Source: Cladopsammia gracilis
Taxonomy: Eukaryota > Cnidaria > Anthozoa > Scleractinia > Dendrophylliidae
Direction of reading: 5' to 3'
DNA: 64,000 nucleotides
NCBI GenBank assembly: GCA_022457155.1
Contig: JAJGOT010000598.1
Location: forward strand, 124,001-188,000
The position numbers were made by a program, and so were the translations under genes. Of the stretch, positions 29,811 through 41,340 are shown piece by piece. Below the pieces are notes generated by a model, which saw only the letters and a program-made list of their open reading frames with translations, was not told where the DNA came from and searched no databases. How positions within the stretch are numbered: position 1 is the stretch's first letter; every line of letters starts with the position of its first letter.

Positions 29811-30055
29811 TTCTAATTCGCTGCCCCGCTCAACAGAATACAAAACATTTATCATGTAATAGGTGGTTTTCACGTTACGTCACGGCGGCCATGTTGGTGC
29901 ACACCTACAAAAGAATTTTAATGAACTTGTTTTGATATGTGCACCAACATGGCTGCCATGGCCTTTGTCATTTAAGTCCCACAGGACTGAAGGTCACGTG
30001 AGTGAAAACCATCTATAGGCAACCACTATTGGGGTGTGTCAACACGAGCCATATG
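29811..30055. repeat. Terminal repeat copy 1 of retroelement, split by a MITE
   Basis: 29811-29859 and 30016-30055 together match 30439-30537 (TATTCTAATTCGCTG... then GGCAACCACTATTGGGG). The break is exactly the MITE at 29862-30013. Confidence 0.75.
29862..30013. mobile_element. 152 bp MITE, TA target duplication
   Basis: Ends GGTGGTTTTCAC and GTGAAAACCATC, with an inner palindrome GGCCATGTTGGTGC/GCACCAACATGGC. It is flanked by TA on each side, inside a repeat whose uninterrupted copy lies at 30439. The pattern is Tc1/mariner-like. Confidence 0.75.
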
Positions 30056-30438
30056 CGACCCTCTTTATTATGTCTTTACAATCAAAACTACAAGATAATA
30101 AATTTTACAAACAATTCGAAAAATATCGAAAACTCAATATACAACTAGATAGTAACTACCGATGTAGTATAAAGCTAAACAACAACAAAAAAAATCTGAA
30201 CATGTGCATGTATAATACTAATACAATAAATATATCAATTCTTATAGTGGCTTGCAAATGCAATAAACCTTAATCATTGGGTATTTAATTTAGAGGGTGA
30301 ATGGACGGTCGTAAGACTCGAATGAATATGAATGAAAGCACCGCGATATATATACCAACGCCCCACTAATGAAGCATTGTGTAAACATGGCACATAACAC
30401 CCCAGAGACGGGGTTACGTAACCCATGATAAATACATT

Positions 30439-30537
30439 TATATTCTAATTCGCTGTCCCGCTCAACCGAATACAAAACATTTATCATGTAATGTAGGCAA
30501 CCACTATTGGGGTGTGTCAACACAAGCCGTATGCGAA
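30439..30537. repeat. Terminal repeat copy 2 of the retroelement
   Basis: Uninterrupted 99 bp copy of the 29811-30055 repeat, directly beyond the recombinase gene. The 383 bp between the copies (30056-30438) holds no gene. Direct repeats placed outside the recombinase fit the split-repeat ends of DIRS/Ngaro-type elements, although the matching repeat upstream of the RT gene was not found. Confidence 0.6.
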
Positions 30538-31671
30538 CTAAAAGAACAGGAAAAAATTAAATACCCAATGACAAAGAAACAGACAACAGCGATTGAACAT
30601 TGTCCTTGATGTAGCCATCCTTGGCTCTATCGATTTGCATCGCCCATGCCTTTTAAACAATCTATCGGTGACTTGGGCATTAGCTGCAGCAGAGGCGCCT
30701 CCAGCTCTAAGGGTATGAATACCGTAATCATGTTTGGGAAGGCCAATGGCATCAAAAGCGCCCAGCACTATCTCGCGCGCTCCAGAGTAGGACAATGGAT
30801 CAGAACCGCGGAATTTGTAAGATCCGTTACTACTGCAAAAAGTGAGGGAACGAAAAATAAAATCTTCACCATCTACTGGAAAAGAAGCGGCTGCAAAATA
30901 TCGTAAAGTTAACAGAACAAGACAAGTAGACTTGAAAGTTTTAGCAATAAGAACCCAAGCTCCGTCTCTATAGATGTCCGTCTTACTACGTTGAACGAAA
31001 ATTCTCATAAAAGAATCCTCAAATTGAAAATCACACCTGCGTAATTGCACTAACTCGTTAAAGCGAAAAAATCCTGCATAACCTAAAACACACAACATGA
31101 GAACTCGTAAATCAGCTAAACTATCAGAAGTGGAACCATAATGAACAACTAAGCGTTGAATAATGACCGGAGTCACCGTTTTTTTCTTTTTAACCGGAAC
31201 ACTAAGAAGCCTTCTTGCGGATTCTATTAATGGCAACACGAATGGCGAATTACATGGGTCAGGCTGACCCGCTAAATCATGAACCTATTTAAGGCCATAA
31301 TGAACTTCATCAATAATGCTACAAGAAACAGATTCCTGAATTAAACTAAGAAAAAACAAAGAAACATACACACTAGACGCGGGAAATATTACAATTTCTT
31401 TGAACTGCGAAGCCCACTTTCGCCACGCGTTGAAGCCTCTCTCGTATTTCTTCGTGGTGGTGGCAGCTTTACTTTGAAGAAGAACTGCGGGGAGATCTTG
31501 AAGCAATGCCTTGAGGCGACTGTCTTCAATATGTTGAAAATTAGGCTGCAAGGCGCTTTCGACAACATCTATGAGAATGAAAACAAAAATACACTGGAAA
31601 CAAAACAAATCAGGAAAAATATGTCGATTAAATTCGACTCTAACTGCACGCAGTGTACGAAATTCCACCAC
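30538..31671 (-). pseudogene. Tyrosine recombinase of YR retroelement, broken
   Basis: The N-terminal SAM-like part is at 31285-31671 (KAATTTKKYERGFNAWRKWA). The catalytic part is at 30538-31239: the first Arg context FFRFNELVQLRRCDF, the Lys loop SKTDIYR and the H-x-x-R box IHTLRAGGAS, followed by HGRCKS. The two parts are split by a frameshift near 31240-31285. A second frameshift near 30628-30634 moves the region with the expected catalytic Tyr (GYIKDN, codon at 30611-30613) out of frame. A recombinase of this kind integrates circular cDNA in DIRS/Ngaro elements. It is not functional as it stands. Confidence 0.82.
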
Positions 31672-31829
31672 GCCACTCGACTAATTCCAACTGTGGAAGA
31701 AAAACAAGCCACTCGGCAAACTAGTTTCATTCGAAACATGAACAAACTGACAACACCACTAGAACTCGTAAGCCGAAACACAAATCGGTGAATCGCGACC
31801 GGGATCAAAAGCCACTCGGCATAAAGGCA

Positions 31830-33848
31830 CTAAGTGCTACGACCCCTAGCGTCAATTCTGACAGCCAGTACTGCACTATTAAAGTTGTCGGAGCCAAGGA
31901 GTGACTCCTTGTAACATCCAAGGGCAAATATCCCTGAGGGGTCTGGGAAGTAAATGGACTCAACGACGTATGATTTATATTCAACCGCGCTAGTAAATAG
32001 AAAAGGCCAAAACGCATTTGACGGCCAATAAGGCACGACTAAAGTACCCATGGCACTGCATACAAGGAGGTGCTGGATCGCTCTAACAATGCAATGTACT
32101 GGCGGAACCAGCCAATTATTCTGTCCTGTCCATGAGACTGAAAATGCATCAAAAGCTTCGGAGCCCGGTACACGAAACCTAGAATTAAATCTGGGAAGAT
32201 GGGCATTAGATGCACTTGCAAACCTGTCGACGGTATGAGGGCCCCAAATTCGATCTAAGTGCGCAAAAAACCCCGGGGTAGTGTACCAGTCATCGAAATC
32301 TACAATATTGCTTATTGCATCAGCACAAACGTTAAGCTCCCTGGGAACCCATAGAGGAACAAATGTAACATTATAAATTCGACAAAAATCGAAAATATCA
32401 AGTGCAATATCCTGCAATTCTGCGTTAGGACTCCCTATATCTACAATACGGACAGCCCCTTGGTTGTCAGAATGCCAATTAACTGACTTGCGCTGAACTA
32501 AGGCTTTAAATGACGTTAAAGCAAAATGACAGCCTTAAGTTCTCTCCATGTAGAGGAGCTCTTTGCCGCCTCACATGGGCTCCACATGCGATGGCAAACT
32601 TCATTAGTGCCAACAAGATAAGCACCACAGGCTACATTACTGGCATCTGAATAGCTAATTAAACAAGGCGCCTGATAAGGCAAAATAACTCTAGAATTGA
32701 GGCTAACAATATGGTTTTTCCAAAAGAATATTTCTGAAAGGCAGTCATTATGAAGCCCGATTTTAAAACGAGAATCCCATGAAGATCTGGAATCTATGAC
32801 CTTGTAAAGAAAACGGGTCTTAAGACGAGTCAAATTACCCAAGACCGGTGACATGGACATAACGTGACCTGCGATAGAGGCACAATCCCGAGCAGAAACA
32901 TACGGAGCGGATTGAAGAAATTTATCTATAAGAGCGATGAAATTAGAAACACGCCTGTCGGTAATAGAAATTGAACCGGAAACAAGATTCCAGTTCAAAC
33001 CCAACCCAACGAGTGACTGGGTAGGTTCCCATAGCGATTTGGTCGAATTAGCCACAAACCCTGCATAACTCAAGGATGTTTCCACAAACAACGAATGCCC
33101 CTTGGCAATTAGGAATGATTCCCCCTTGCCACACCCGTCATCGAGAAACACAACTATTTGAACACCATTAAATCTCCAAAACTTAACAAGCGGTCTGAGG
33201 CACTTGGTAAAAATCTATGGTGCTGAACTAAGACCAAAAGGAAGAACTGTGAAACAAAAATATTTGACAGTACCGGAAAAAAAACAGGAAAAACCCAAAA
33301 ATGTCTGATGGTCAGGGAAAACATCGAAATGGTGATTTAAGATCAAAACTAAAAAGGAAATCACCCGTGTTAACATATGATAACAAAACTCTCCAATCTC
33401 CACACTTAAACTTCTGTTTCCAAATAGACTGATTGACATGACGCAAGTCAAGAATAAGTCTTTTCTTCCCCGACGATTGTATGGACACAGAAAGGGGATT
33501 GATAACATGTGGGACAAAAGGCACCTCAACAACTGCGTGATTGCTGACAAACTCAGAAATGGCTGACTCGACAAAAGATGCATGATCCAAAGCTGACCTA
33601 TTGTTAGAAAAAATCGCCTTACAAGGTGTACTAATGAAAGGAATCCGATAACCGAATTTGATCGTATTAGTAACAAAGTTATTGGCACCAATAGTATACC
33701 AATAATCAAGTTTAGCCCTAAGTCTACCCTTAAGTACAGGCAATGCAGAATTCTGTTCGTATTCAAATAGATAGCGATAATAATCAAAATCGACTAACAA
33801 ATTAGAGTCTCTTTCTCTAAAAAATGTGGAATTGGAAAGATTAGACAT
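31830..33848 (-). pseudogene. Reverse transcriptase-RNase H of YR retroelement, broken
   Basis: From 33848 downwards: RT fingers and palm (KKRLILDLRHVNQSIWKQKF, GDFLFSFDLKS), then after a frameshift near 33312 FPDHQTFLGFSCFFSGTVKY and VLPFGLSSAP, then after an in-frame stop near 33215 the active-site box VVFLDDG, an RNase H with YSDASN, and a C-terminal region ending at 31830. At least three lesions are visible: the frameshift, the stop, and a break near 32420-32515. Order RT-RH followed by tyrosine recombinase is typical of DIRS/Ngaro-like elements. No gag-like ORF is seen upstream. Confidence 0.85.
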
Positions 33849-35206
33849 ATCTAAATAGTATAATAAATAAACTAAATACTTAACTTGTGCGACAAGCTCG
33901 TATGTAGGCTCCTATTTGTACCCCCGTACACATATCACTAGTGGCATGTGTATTCCCTGAGTACGAGGACCAAGGGCTCTGGCGGTTAAGAGGGCCAAGC
34001 GGCTATGGGGACGGGGACGGGGACGAGAATGCACCGGGTGATAATTATGCATGCCATGCGCAGGATCGCGCAGGACCTAGTCCCAATAACGACCGGAAGT
34101 AATTCTGGTTGTAACAGTCTCCCAAAAATTATAAAACAATGTCGGTGTTCTCAATTGAATCTGTAACACCCGTGAGTGCATGGTGTCACTACTACTGAAG
34201 TGTTTCCGCTGTGTAAAATGTCCTGTAATACAAAGTTCTGCAAGGCATGCCTGCGTAAATAAAGCAAACAGCTGATGAAAATGTTATTGAAAGCCCTGGA
34301 ACTCACAACCTGTTACACCAATAACAGGTTTCAACAGAGTCACAGCTGTTTGACAAGCTATGTGATACAAAGATAAAGGGGCCCGTTGACAAAGTGTCAC
34401 CTTGTTATGCCTGTGTACAATAATGCAATGGTTAATGAAGTTGTTGAGAATCCAAACCTGCAAACTGAGGACTGCATGTCTCTGCTGAGCAGGGATAAGC
34501 GGTAACACTTACTTGGGCGGGGTGGTCTTGGTTGAAAACCCATAATAACGGCAAAACCACAGCAACAAACCACTTAAGACTGCCGGATCTATCGTAGACC
34601 TGGATCAGTAAAAATGTAGGTCTACATCGAGTCGCAAAAATATGAAAAGGTTATTGGAATGGCTCACTAGGATAAATTTGGTGCGGCTTACTTGAACGCA
34701 TATATTTGTCAGGTTTTGATTGTGAAGGGAAGCATAAGCCTGATAAGCATGATCTGGCGTTTTTTATCAACCACACTTAAGTTCTATATAGCGCCATTCA
34801 ATGATTTAACAACGGTGCAAAATGAGCTGGTATGACCTTTTCATATTTGTTTACATTTAAACTGCATTGTGGACATTTTCTCTGCCTCCTCCCGTTAAAC
34901 GAGAGTTTTCCTTGTCTCCTGCCAGTATCCCGCCAGGAACAATGCCAGTCGCGGTATTAAACTGCACATAAAAGAACAAATTAACAACTAGCTACACCTG
35001 GTAGGAAAGCTGGGAATCCTAAGCATAAAATGATCAGTTCTGTTAATAGCTATAGGGTCCTGGCGTGAGTTTCTCGAACGTCCCGAAAACATTTAGGGCT
35101 CGCTCCAAAAGATGTGTAATATTTACCAGTGAAGATTCGGTTATTGTTGATTTTGAAATGGCGAAGCAATAAAACCTTACGTTTACTACACAGCAAAGGG
35201 ATAAGG
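33849..35206. other. No gene seen
   Basis: It includes GGGGAC repeats near 34010-34030 and otherwise ordinary sequence. It may include the 5' non-coding end of the minus-strand retroelement, but no repeat matching 30439-30537 was found. Confidence 0.4.
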
Positions 35207-35533
35207 ATGGTGAAAGGGCTTTCGTTCATTCTTCTCCCACTGCCTACAGGGAGAGGAGGGCAGGGAGGGTGAAAGGGCTTTCGTCCATTCTTCTCCCACT
35301 CCCTGATGGGAGAGAAGGACAGGGAGGATGAAACGGCTTTCATCAACCCTTCTACTACTCCCTACAAGGAGAGAGGAGGACAGGGAGGGTGAAACGGCTT
35401 TCATCCATTCTTCTCCCACTCCCTGCTGGGAGAGAAGGACAGGGAGGGTGAAAGGGCTTTCATCAACCCTTCTACCACTCCCTACAGGGAGAGAAGGACA
35501 GGGAGGGCAAAAGGGCTTTCATAAACTCTTCTC
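35207..35533. repeat. 60 bp minisatellite, about 5.4 copies
   Basis: Unit CTTTCATCCATTCTTCTCCC... GGGAGAGAAGGACAGGGAGG, with starts near 35219, 35278, 35337, 35397, 35457 and 35515. Two unit subtypes alternate (CATTCTTCTCCCACTCCCTG and CAACCCTTCTACTACTCCCT). Confidence 0.9.
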
Positions 35534-36615
35534 CCGCCAGTTGATCGCGCCGAGCTTAGTTAGTGGCGACGATTTTTGCTGGGATTTTACTCTGTCTCGC
35601 CCCAACTAACTGCTCCTGGGTTTCCGAGGATGGCGTGGCTTTGGCAAGGCGAGTTTACCTTCTACGTTTCTCAGAAGGTATTCTGCGCGGCGGGGAGTGA
35701 ATAGTTGCGGTAAATACACTGGGGAAAATGGAAAAATGGTCTTTCACTTTGATCGAGCTCAAATTTGTCCGCAAGCTGGCGCAATTATTTCACCGTTTAG
35801 TTACCCAAACGCACAAGTCGTTTTCCATATGATACCCGATTTAGGGTATCAGCGCCATTGTACATTGTACACCTCCATTGTATTAGGTAAAACTAGTAGT
35901 TTCCATTGGAAAGTGAAATGCTGCGTGTAAAGCTTATGCAGAAGAAGAGTTGTTTTGGGCTATCTCGTTAATTGCATGTACTTTAGATAGTGAACAGATG
36001 AGCGACTTGATCTATTTTGCCATTGGATTAACTTGGCTAATATATATGCCGTTCGAACGGCAAAACGCACGGCTACTGAACGGATGAAAAACGGGTGGCC
36101 GAGCCGTTTAAAACGGTTACCAAGAACGGCTGAAGAAAACATTTGGGCTAAACTGTAGAATACCCGTCCACTTATTTGCATCTCATTGAATAAGAATTGA
36201 TCCTTTCGTTTTTTGATATGCTTCGTGCTTTGAAACGTTTAGGGATATGTAAATAAGTGGACGGGTATTCTAAAATCGCTCCACAATTATTTCGAACAGC
36301 TGGCTGTGAAAGAAGCCTGAACGGCTGAACGGCTAAAAAATTATTTGGAGCGGCTCGCGGTTAACGGCAGAAAAAAATTTCGAAGGGCTGGCTGTGAACG
36401 CGGCTAAATTAAGAGTACTTTATTACATTGGAAGGACGATGAAACCATCTGTTTGTCGCTTTGACTTGAAGGTCAGAGAATGATGAACTATAGTTAGTCT
36501 GTATTGTTTTGGATCACCGTGGCGTAAATTTTCTAACTATAGTTAGAGCGAACAGAGAAGCAGTCACATTACCGAAATAGCTAACTATAGTTATCCTCGT
36601 CTTAACTATAGTTAG
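35534..36615. other. Unassigned, with dispersed repeats and palindromes
   Basis: 35827-35890 (CCCGATTTAGGGTATCAGCG, then CATTGTACATTGTACAC) recurs at 38660-38722. 36158-36183 and 36246-36271 form a 26 bp inverted pair (GAATACCCGTCCACTTATTT). Four copies of the palindrome AACTATAGTTA lie within 36488-36615. No gene is supported. Confidence 0.5.
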
Positions 36616-36847
36616 TAGCGACCTTTAGATTTGACAACGAGTACGAAATCGAGTACGAGTACGACTTTGGAATTTCGAGATAATTGTTTCCCCGAACTAT
36701 AACTCTTTTCTGTTGCTGACTAACACATAAACAAACGTTAGAGATAAGATTGGTGTGATAAGAAATTATATGAGGCACACAAATTTAGTTTGAAAACTCG
36801 TACTCGTACTCAATATCGTACGGCGTAGTCCAATCTAAAGGTCGCTA
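36616..36847. mobile_element. 232 bp MITE with arms of about 60 bp
   Basis: Ends TAGCGACCTTTAGATT and its mirror at 36832-36847, continuing inward as ACGAGTACGA..GAGTACGAGTACGA and its mirror. TTAG flanks both sides (36612-36615, 36848-36851); a TA target with a GCGACC end is an equal reading. Confidence 0.75.
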
Positions 36848-37219
36848 TTAGCCCAGATGTGACCGCAGCCATTGTTTGCTTTGGTACGATATCACGTGCA
36901 CAAGTCGTTTTCAGTATTGTTTACTTTGGTATGATCACGTGCACAAGGCTGCAATGAAATGGCTTTGTTACAACTTGCGCATGCGTCTACTTTGGAGCAT
37001 GTTTCGTTTGTCTGCAAGTTAAAATTGTTGAAACTTGAGTCGACTTGCGCTCCCATTTAATCCGGAATTAAACATGGGGACAACATTCTGGGACTTTAGC
37101 TACTGTCCACTTAATAGAGGCTGTCGGTTAATATGGTGTTCGCTTTTTTAACCAGGTTTGACCGTAAATATATTTGCATTTATTGTTTTATCACCAAACT
37201 AACATCATAACATCTCATT

Positions 37220-38270
37220 ATGGTCGAAAAAATGCCGTTGTCATCAACTGTAGTAAATCAATTGTCCAAGAAAACATTATCTATTCAATTCCCAAAAGAC
37301 TATTTTGCAAAATTTTCTGGGACAAATGAAAGTATGTCACCACTCAACCAAGTTGCCACAAGCCGTCGAGCGCGCGTGTGGAATTCGCGGCCGTTTTTTG
37401 CTATTTTTTTTACCACTGTTCAGTCCGTACTTTAAGAACTCTTAAAAGAGAGTAATTTTGATTCAAATTTAAGGAAGTTACAACACGCAGTACGCTAAAG
37501 AAGAAGGGAATAACAATTTGCCTCGGAGGATATTTTCCGTGATACAAAGTAACAACACCGAGTAATAATCTTTGAAAAGGTTTTTGAAAGGTAATATTTA
37601 TCCTAAAATTGGTTTGATTTACATTTCATAGGTTTTACACGACCAGAAAGAATGCTCCAAGCCTCAAGAGCTGCCATAAAAAATGTTTATGTAATAGACA
37701 GAGGGGTCATTGGCAAGGGAATCCGAGAAATACGAGGTAAGTAGTAGATAAAATATTCGCGTCCGATCTGTATGGGCGTTTACAATGGCTCGCCTTCGGC
37801 TGCCATTGTGAACGCCCAGATCGGAAACAAATATTTTATCGTACTTATGAAATGAAACAATGAGTAGAGATCTGTTTGAAAAGTTAATGAATACTAATTA
37901 GCTGAGCAGGTGTCTGTATCAAAAGTTAATTCTACTGTTTAATAATTCATCAACTCAGTTGATTTGTATTGGGGTCTACAGAGGTGTACATGTGACTCAA
38001 ATACCACCTATTGATTTGTCATAACTGTTATGAAATATTAATGAATTTTATAAAGTTTGATACTGATGCAAGGTAAGATGAACTTCCGGAGCCGAGACTT
38101 TCAAGTTAATTCAGTCTTGAGTTATGTTTGCATGTGTAACGTTTGATTGTTTAATTTCTAAAGCTAATATTTGTCTTCAAATTAGATAACTTGAATTCTT
38201 TCTAGGTTTTACAGGGACAGTAAGAAAGCGCCAAGCCTCCAGAGCTCAGAAAAGTGTTAAATGTTTATAA
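37220..38270 (+). CDS. Candidate small gene with duplicated exons (93 aa)
   Basis: Proposed exons are 37220-37331, 37632-37736 and 38206-38270, ending at TAA 38268-38270. Both introns are phase 1 with GTATGT/GTAAGT donors and CATAG/CTAG acceptors. Exons 2 and 3 begin with the same sequence (GTTTTACA, later CCAAGCCTC and AGAGCT), so one is a copy of the other; they encode FTRPERMLQASRAAIKN and FTGTVRKRQASRAQKSV. Exon 1 starts MVEKMPLSSTVVNQLSKK. The protein is basic, without signal peptide or known domain. Open frames and matching phases support it; short length and no homologue recognised keep confidence low. Confidence 0.42.
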
Positions 38271-40619
38271 CTGAAGCTAACAGAGCAGTGCACGAATTCG
38301 AAGTTGTTGAAAACTAACAGAAAGACCATCAAAGACGTGATATATTAAGGAAAATTGATTGAATTCATGGCGACTTGAGAGTTTTACAACAACTTTGGCA
38401 TATAACAGCTAAGGTAATGTTATTTTCAACTTTATTCAATGGTGGATTTCCACTGTCGAGTAATTTTTATAAGCGCATTGGCGTTGATTGAACATAGGAG
38501 GCGGTCGATTGTTCTGCTGTTTTTCTGAATGAAGCTTATGCATAATTAATCATGAGGTGATACGAAAATCTTGCCCATTGTAACGTTTGTACCTCGTAAA
38601 ATACATGCAATTCCAAAACTTAGAAATAACTTCTTTAATTAACGACATGGCAATTACTAGCATATGATGCCCGATTTAGGGTGTCAGCTCCATTGTACAT
38701 TGTACACTTCCATTGTATTAGGCAAAATTATGTATTCTAATATATTCTATGGTATTGTATTCTATTGTATTGTCGTTCTTTTGTGTTCTAATATTCTATT
38801 GTTTTAACAATAGAATAAGTGTTACCCCTAAATCGCGCATGGTATAGTTACTAGAGTTTGTTTTGTGCAAAAGAATTTAATATCAACAAATTTAGTTTCC
38901 TTTTATAAAAACATGATTTCATTTCTTAAAAGACTCACTTGGAGGTTTTATAAAAACGTTCTAATAAAAGCATAACCCTTAATTCCACTGTGTCGGTCGT
39001 GTAGTTTGTTTATGTACAGTTCAGTTAAAATTTATAAATTTAAAAAACTAAAAGAGCGCGATTATAATAAAACTCTAAACTCCTAAATTAAAGTTGTCGC
39101 AGAAATAATAATTACTCATCAAATCTCCCCTTGTCATTTTGTTTTCAGGGAATAGAGGTCATTCACAAAATAAATAAAGCACCAATCTTCACAAGCGAAC
39201 ACCCCTGCCAGGAAAAAACAAACCTTGAATGACTTCTTGTTACTTCCCTTTGGACATAAGATGAACTATGAACGACAACAAGAAGAAGATAAACCTAAAG
39301 GTCTTCGACGAATTCGTCGAAGACCTTTTATAGTCATGGTATTGTACACTTTTCCTTGGTTTTCATTGGGACACTGGAGAGTCAAAATTATGATTGTAGT
39401 AAACTGCCGAACATGCGTAAAGTTGTCGCGTTAGTTCTTGCAAAGCGCCCATTGTTATTAAGTTTTAAAACAAAACGGAATGGCAACTATAAGCCTATAT
39501 GCTGCAGATAAATCCTTACTATATTGAGGTAATTAACGAAGAATTAAAGCCGAGGAACGACTTTGTTTCGGAGATTTGGCTGCTATTTAGGTCAACTGTG
39601 CTAAATTAAAAATTTTGACTTTAAGTATCTTACTCATACATTAAAAGTGTCTGAAACGCCAAGCGGCCAAGTGGCGTTTGCTTTAATATTAAAAACGTTA
39701 AACGTTTTGCCCCCCCCCCCCCCTTCCCCACCCAAAAAAAAAACGGGCGCCTAATTTACTTATTTTTCTGTTTGAATGAGGGCCATAGATTTGTCAGTTG
39801 TAACAGTTTAGTATTACTCTACTTGCGTTGTTTACTTTTCTTTATTTACTCTGCTAGATTGTCTGTTTCAAACATGAAGAAAAAGTATTTGTACAGCTCG
39901 TGTTGAACAAGATGGACTCTAGTAGCTCTAGAACATTAAGATCATAAGGAAAAAGGCCTTGTTTTACTATTCTGTTTATCACATTCGCTGTTGTTGTTAT
40001 TCGTAGGAAGACGCCGTTAGGTCGACGCAGTGGTTGTAAGGACATCTCATCTCAAGAAGAAGAGCATCTCTATATTGTTGACCATAAGATGCTTATAAAG
40101 GAACACTCGAGCTAAGATGAATCAGAGAAGCCTTGATACATGCTGTCTAGCCTCGTTTGTCTCGTAAAACAATGGATATGGCGCGCGCCTCTAATCAAAG
40201 CCGGAACTCTGGGACACCGGAACACTATATATTTCGGCTAACCCTAACCTTAATCACAAGCTAAACAGCTCAGTAACCTAGGGCCTAATTTAGGTGTTCT
40301 CCGGTGTTCCATGTTCTTATATCCTGGTGCTACAATGCTCTGGTTTCCTTGTTTTAGTAAATACCCGCAAGTTAGATCATTTCTAAAGTGAGATGTCCTT
40401 CCGAAAGTTCACGTGGTTGGTTCTGTCTGTTGTAATAGTTTCATGATGCTACCGTGGTCTACACTATAGCTTACTTTTCAACTTCTTGAACCGTCTCTTG
40501 TCCATTTTCTAATTAAAGTCAAATATTCAGCTTTGTAAGCTGAATACTTATGCTTGCGAACTAACTTTCTCCAATACCCTTGACCACGCACTTTCGCTTT
40601 CTCTAACACTCAACAGTTT
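38271..40619. other. No gene seen; one perfect 32 bp palindrome
   Basis: 39297-39328 is perfectly self-complementary around GAATTC (arm AAAGGTCTTCGACGAA). 38730-38815 is a degenerate TATTCTATTG repeat. A 15-base C run lies near 39710-39723. 38660-38722 is the second copy of the 35827 repeat. Confidence 0.5.
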
Positions 40620-40679
40620 TCAATATGGTTATTGTATTGTTCAATGTACTCCTATTATCAGTTATTATTGTTATTTATT

Positions 40680-41340
40680 TAACATTATCATTGCATCATA
40701 ATCATCCGTGCGACTGGATGTTGAAGACAAAGAGGAGCAGGTTTACAATCAATCCTATGAAGAGCAAAAGAGTCGGTCCTGTGGTCCAGACTGACTTCGA
40801 CTTCGCCGATGACATCGCGTATGGACTGACTCATTTGAGAAGGCACAGGCTTTGCTGCTCAGCGTGGAGGATGAATGCAAGAAGGTGGGTCTATGGCTCA
40901 ACGCAAAGAAAGCAGAGGTCATGGGCTTCAACTTCAAGGAGGAAGTGGTTTATTACTCGCTGCCAGAAAGGACTTCAAGTACTTTGGCTCCTATATCAGC
41001 TCCACTGAGAAAGACATCAGGGCGAATCCTGGAAAGCACTCCATGACCTCAAGAACATCTGGAAATCCACCATGCTGGAAGACCTTATACTACCCTTCGG
41101 CTCAGAGGCATGGACGCTCACCGAGTTGAGCAAGAGGCTCGTCTTGACAGCTGCTACACTCGCATGCTCATAATATGGTCATCAATGTCTCGTGAAGGAT
41201 ATGGGGTCAGAAACAAAGTCATATATGGTGATCTGCCTAGCCTCGCCTTTCCGTCAACACCAGGAGAAGAAAATTCCATCTGGCTGGACACTGCATACGG
41301 CACTGCACCCCACAGGACACGCATTGATAGCAGTTAAATA
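40680..41340 (+). pseudogene. Non-LTR reverse transcriptase fragment
   Basis: The plus strand carries DFDFADDIA, the RT catalytic box (F/Y-ADD), then ECKKVGLWLNAKKAEVMGFN and KYFGSYISSTEKDI, as expected downstream of the box in RTE-type elements. Each piece is in a different frame, with at least three frameshifts (near 40830, 40960 and 41100) and stops. The N-terminal half of RT and the endonuclease are missing. Confidence 0.72.
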
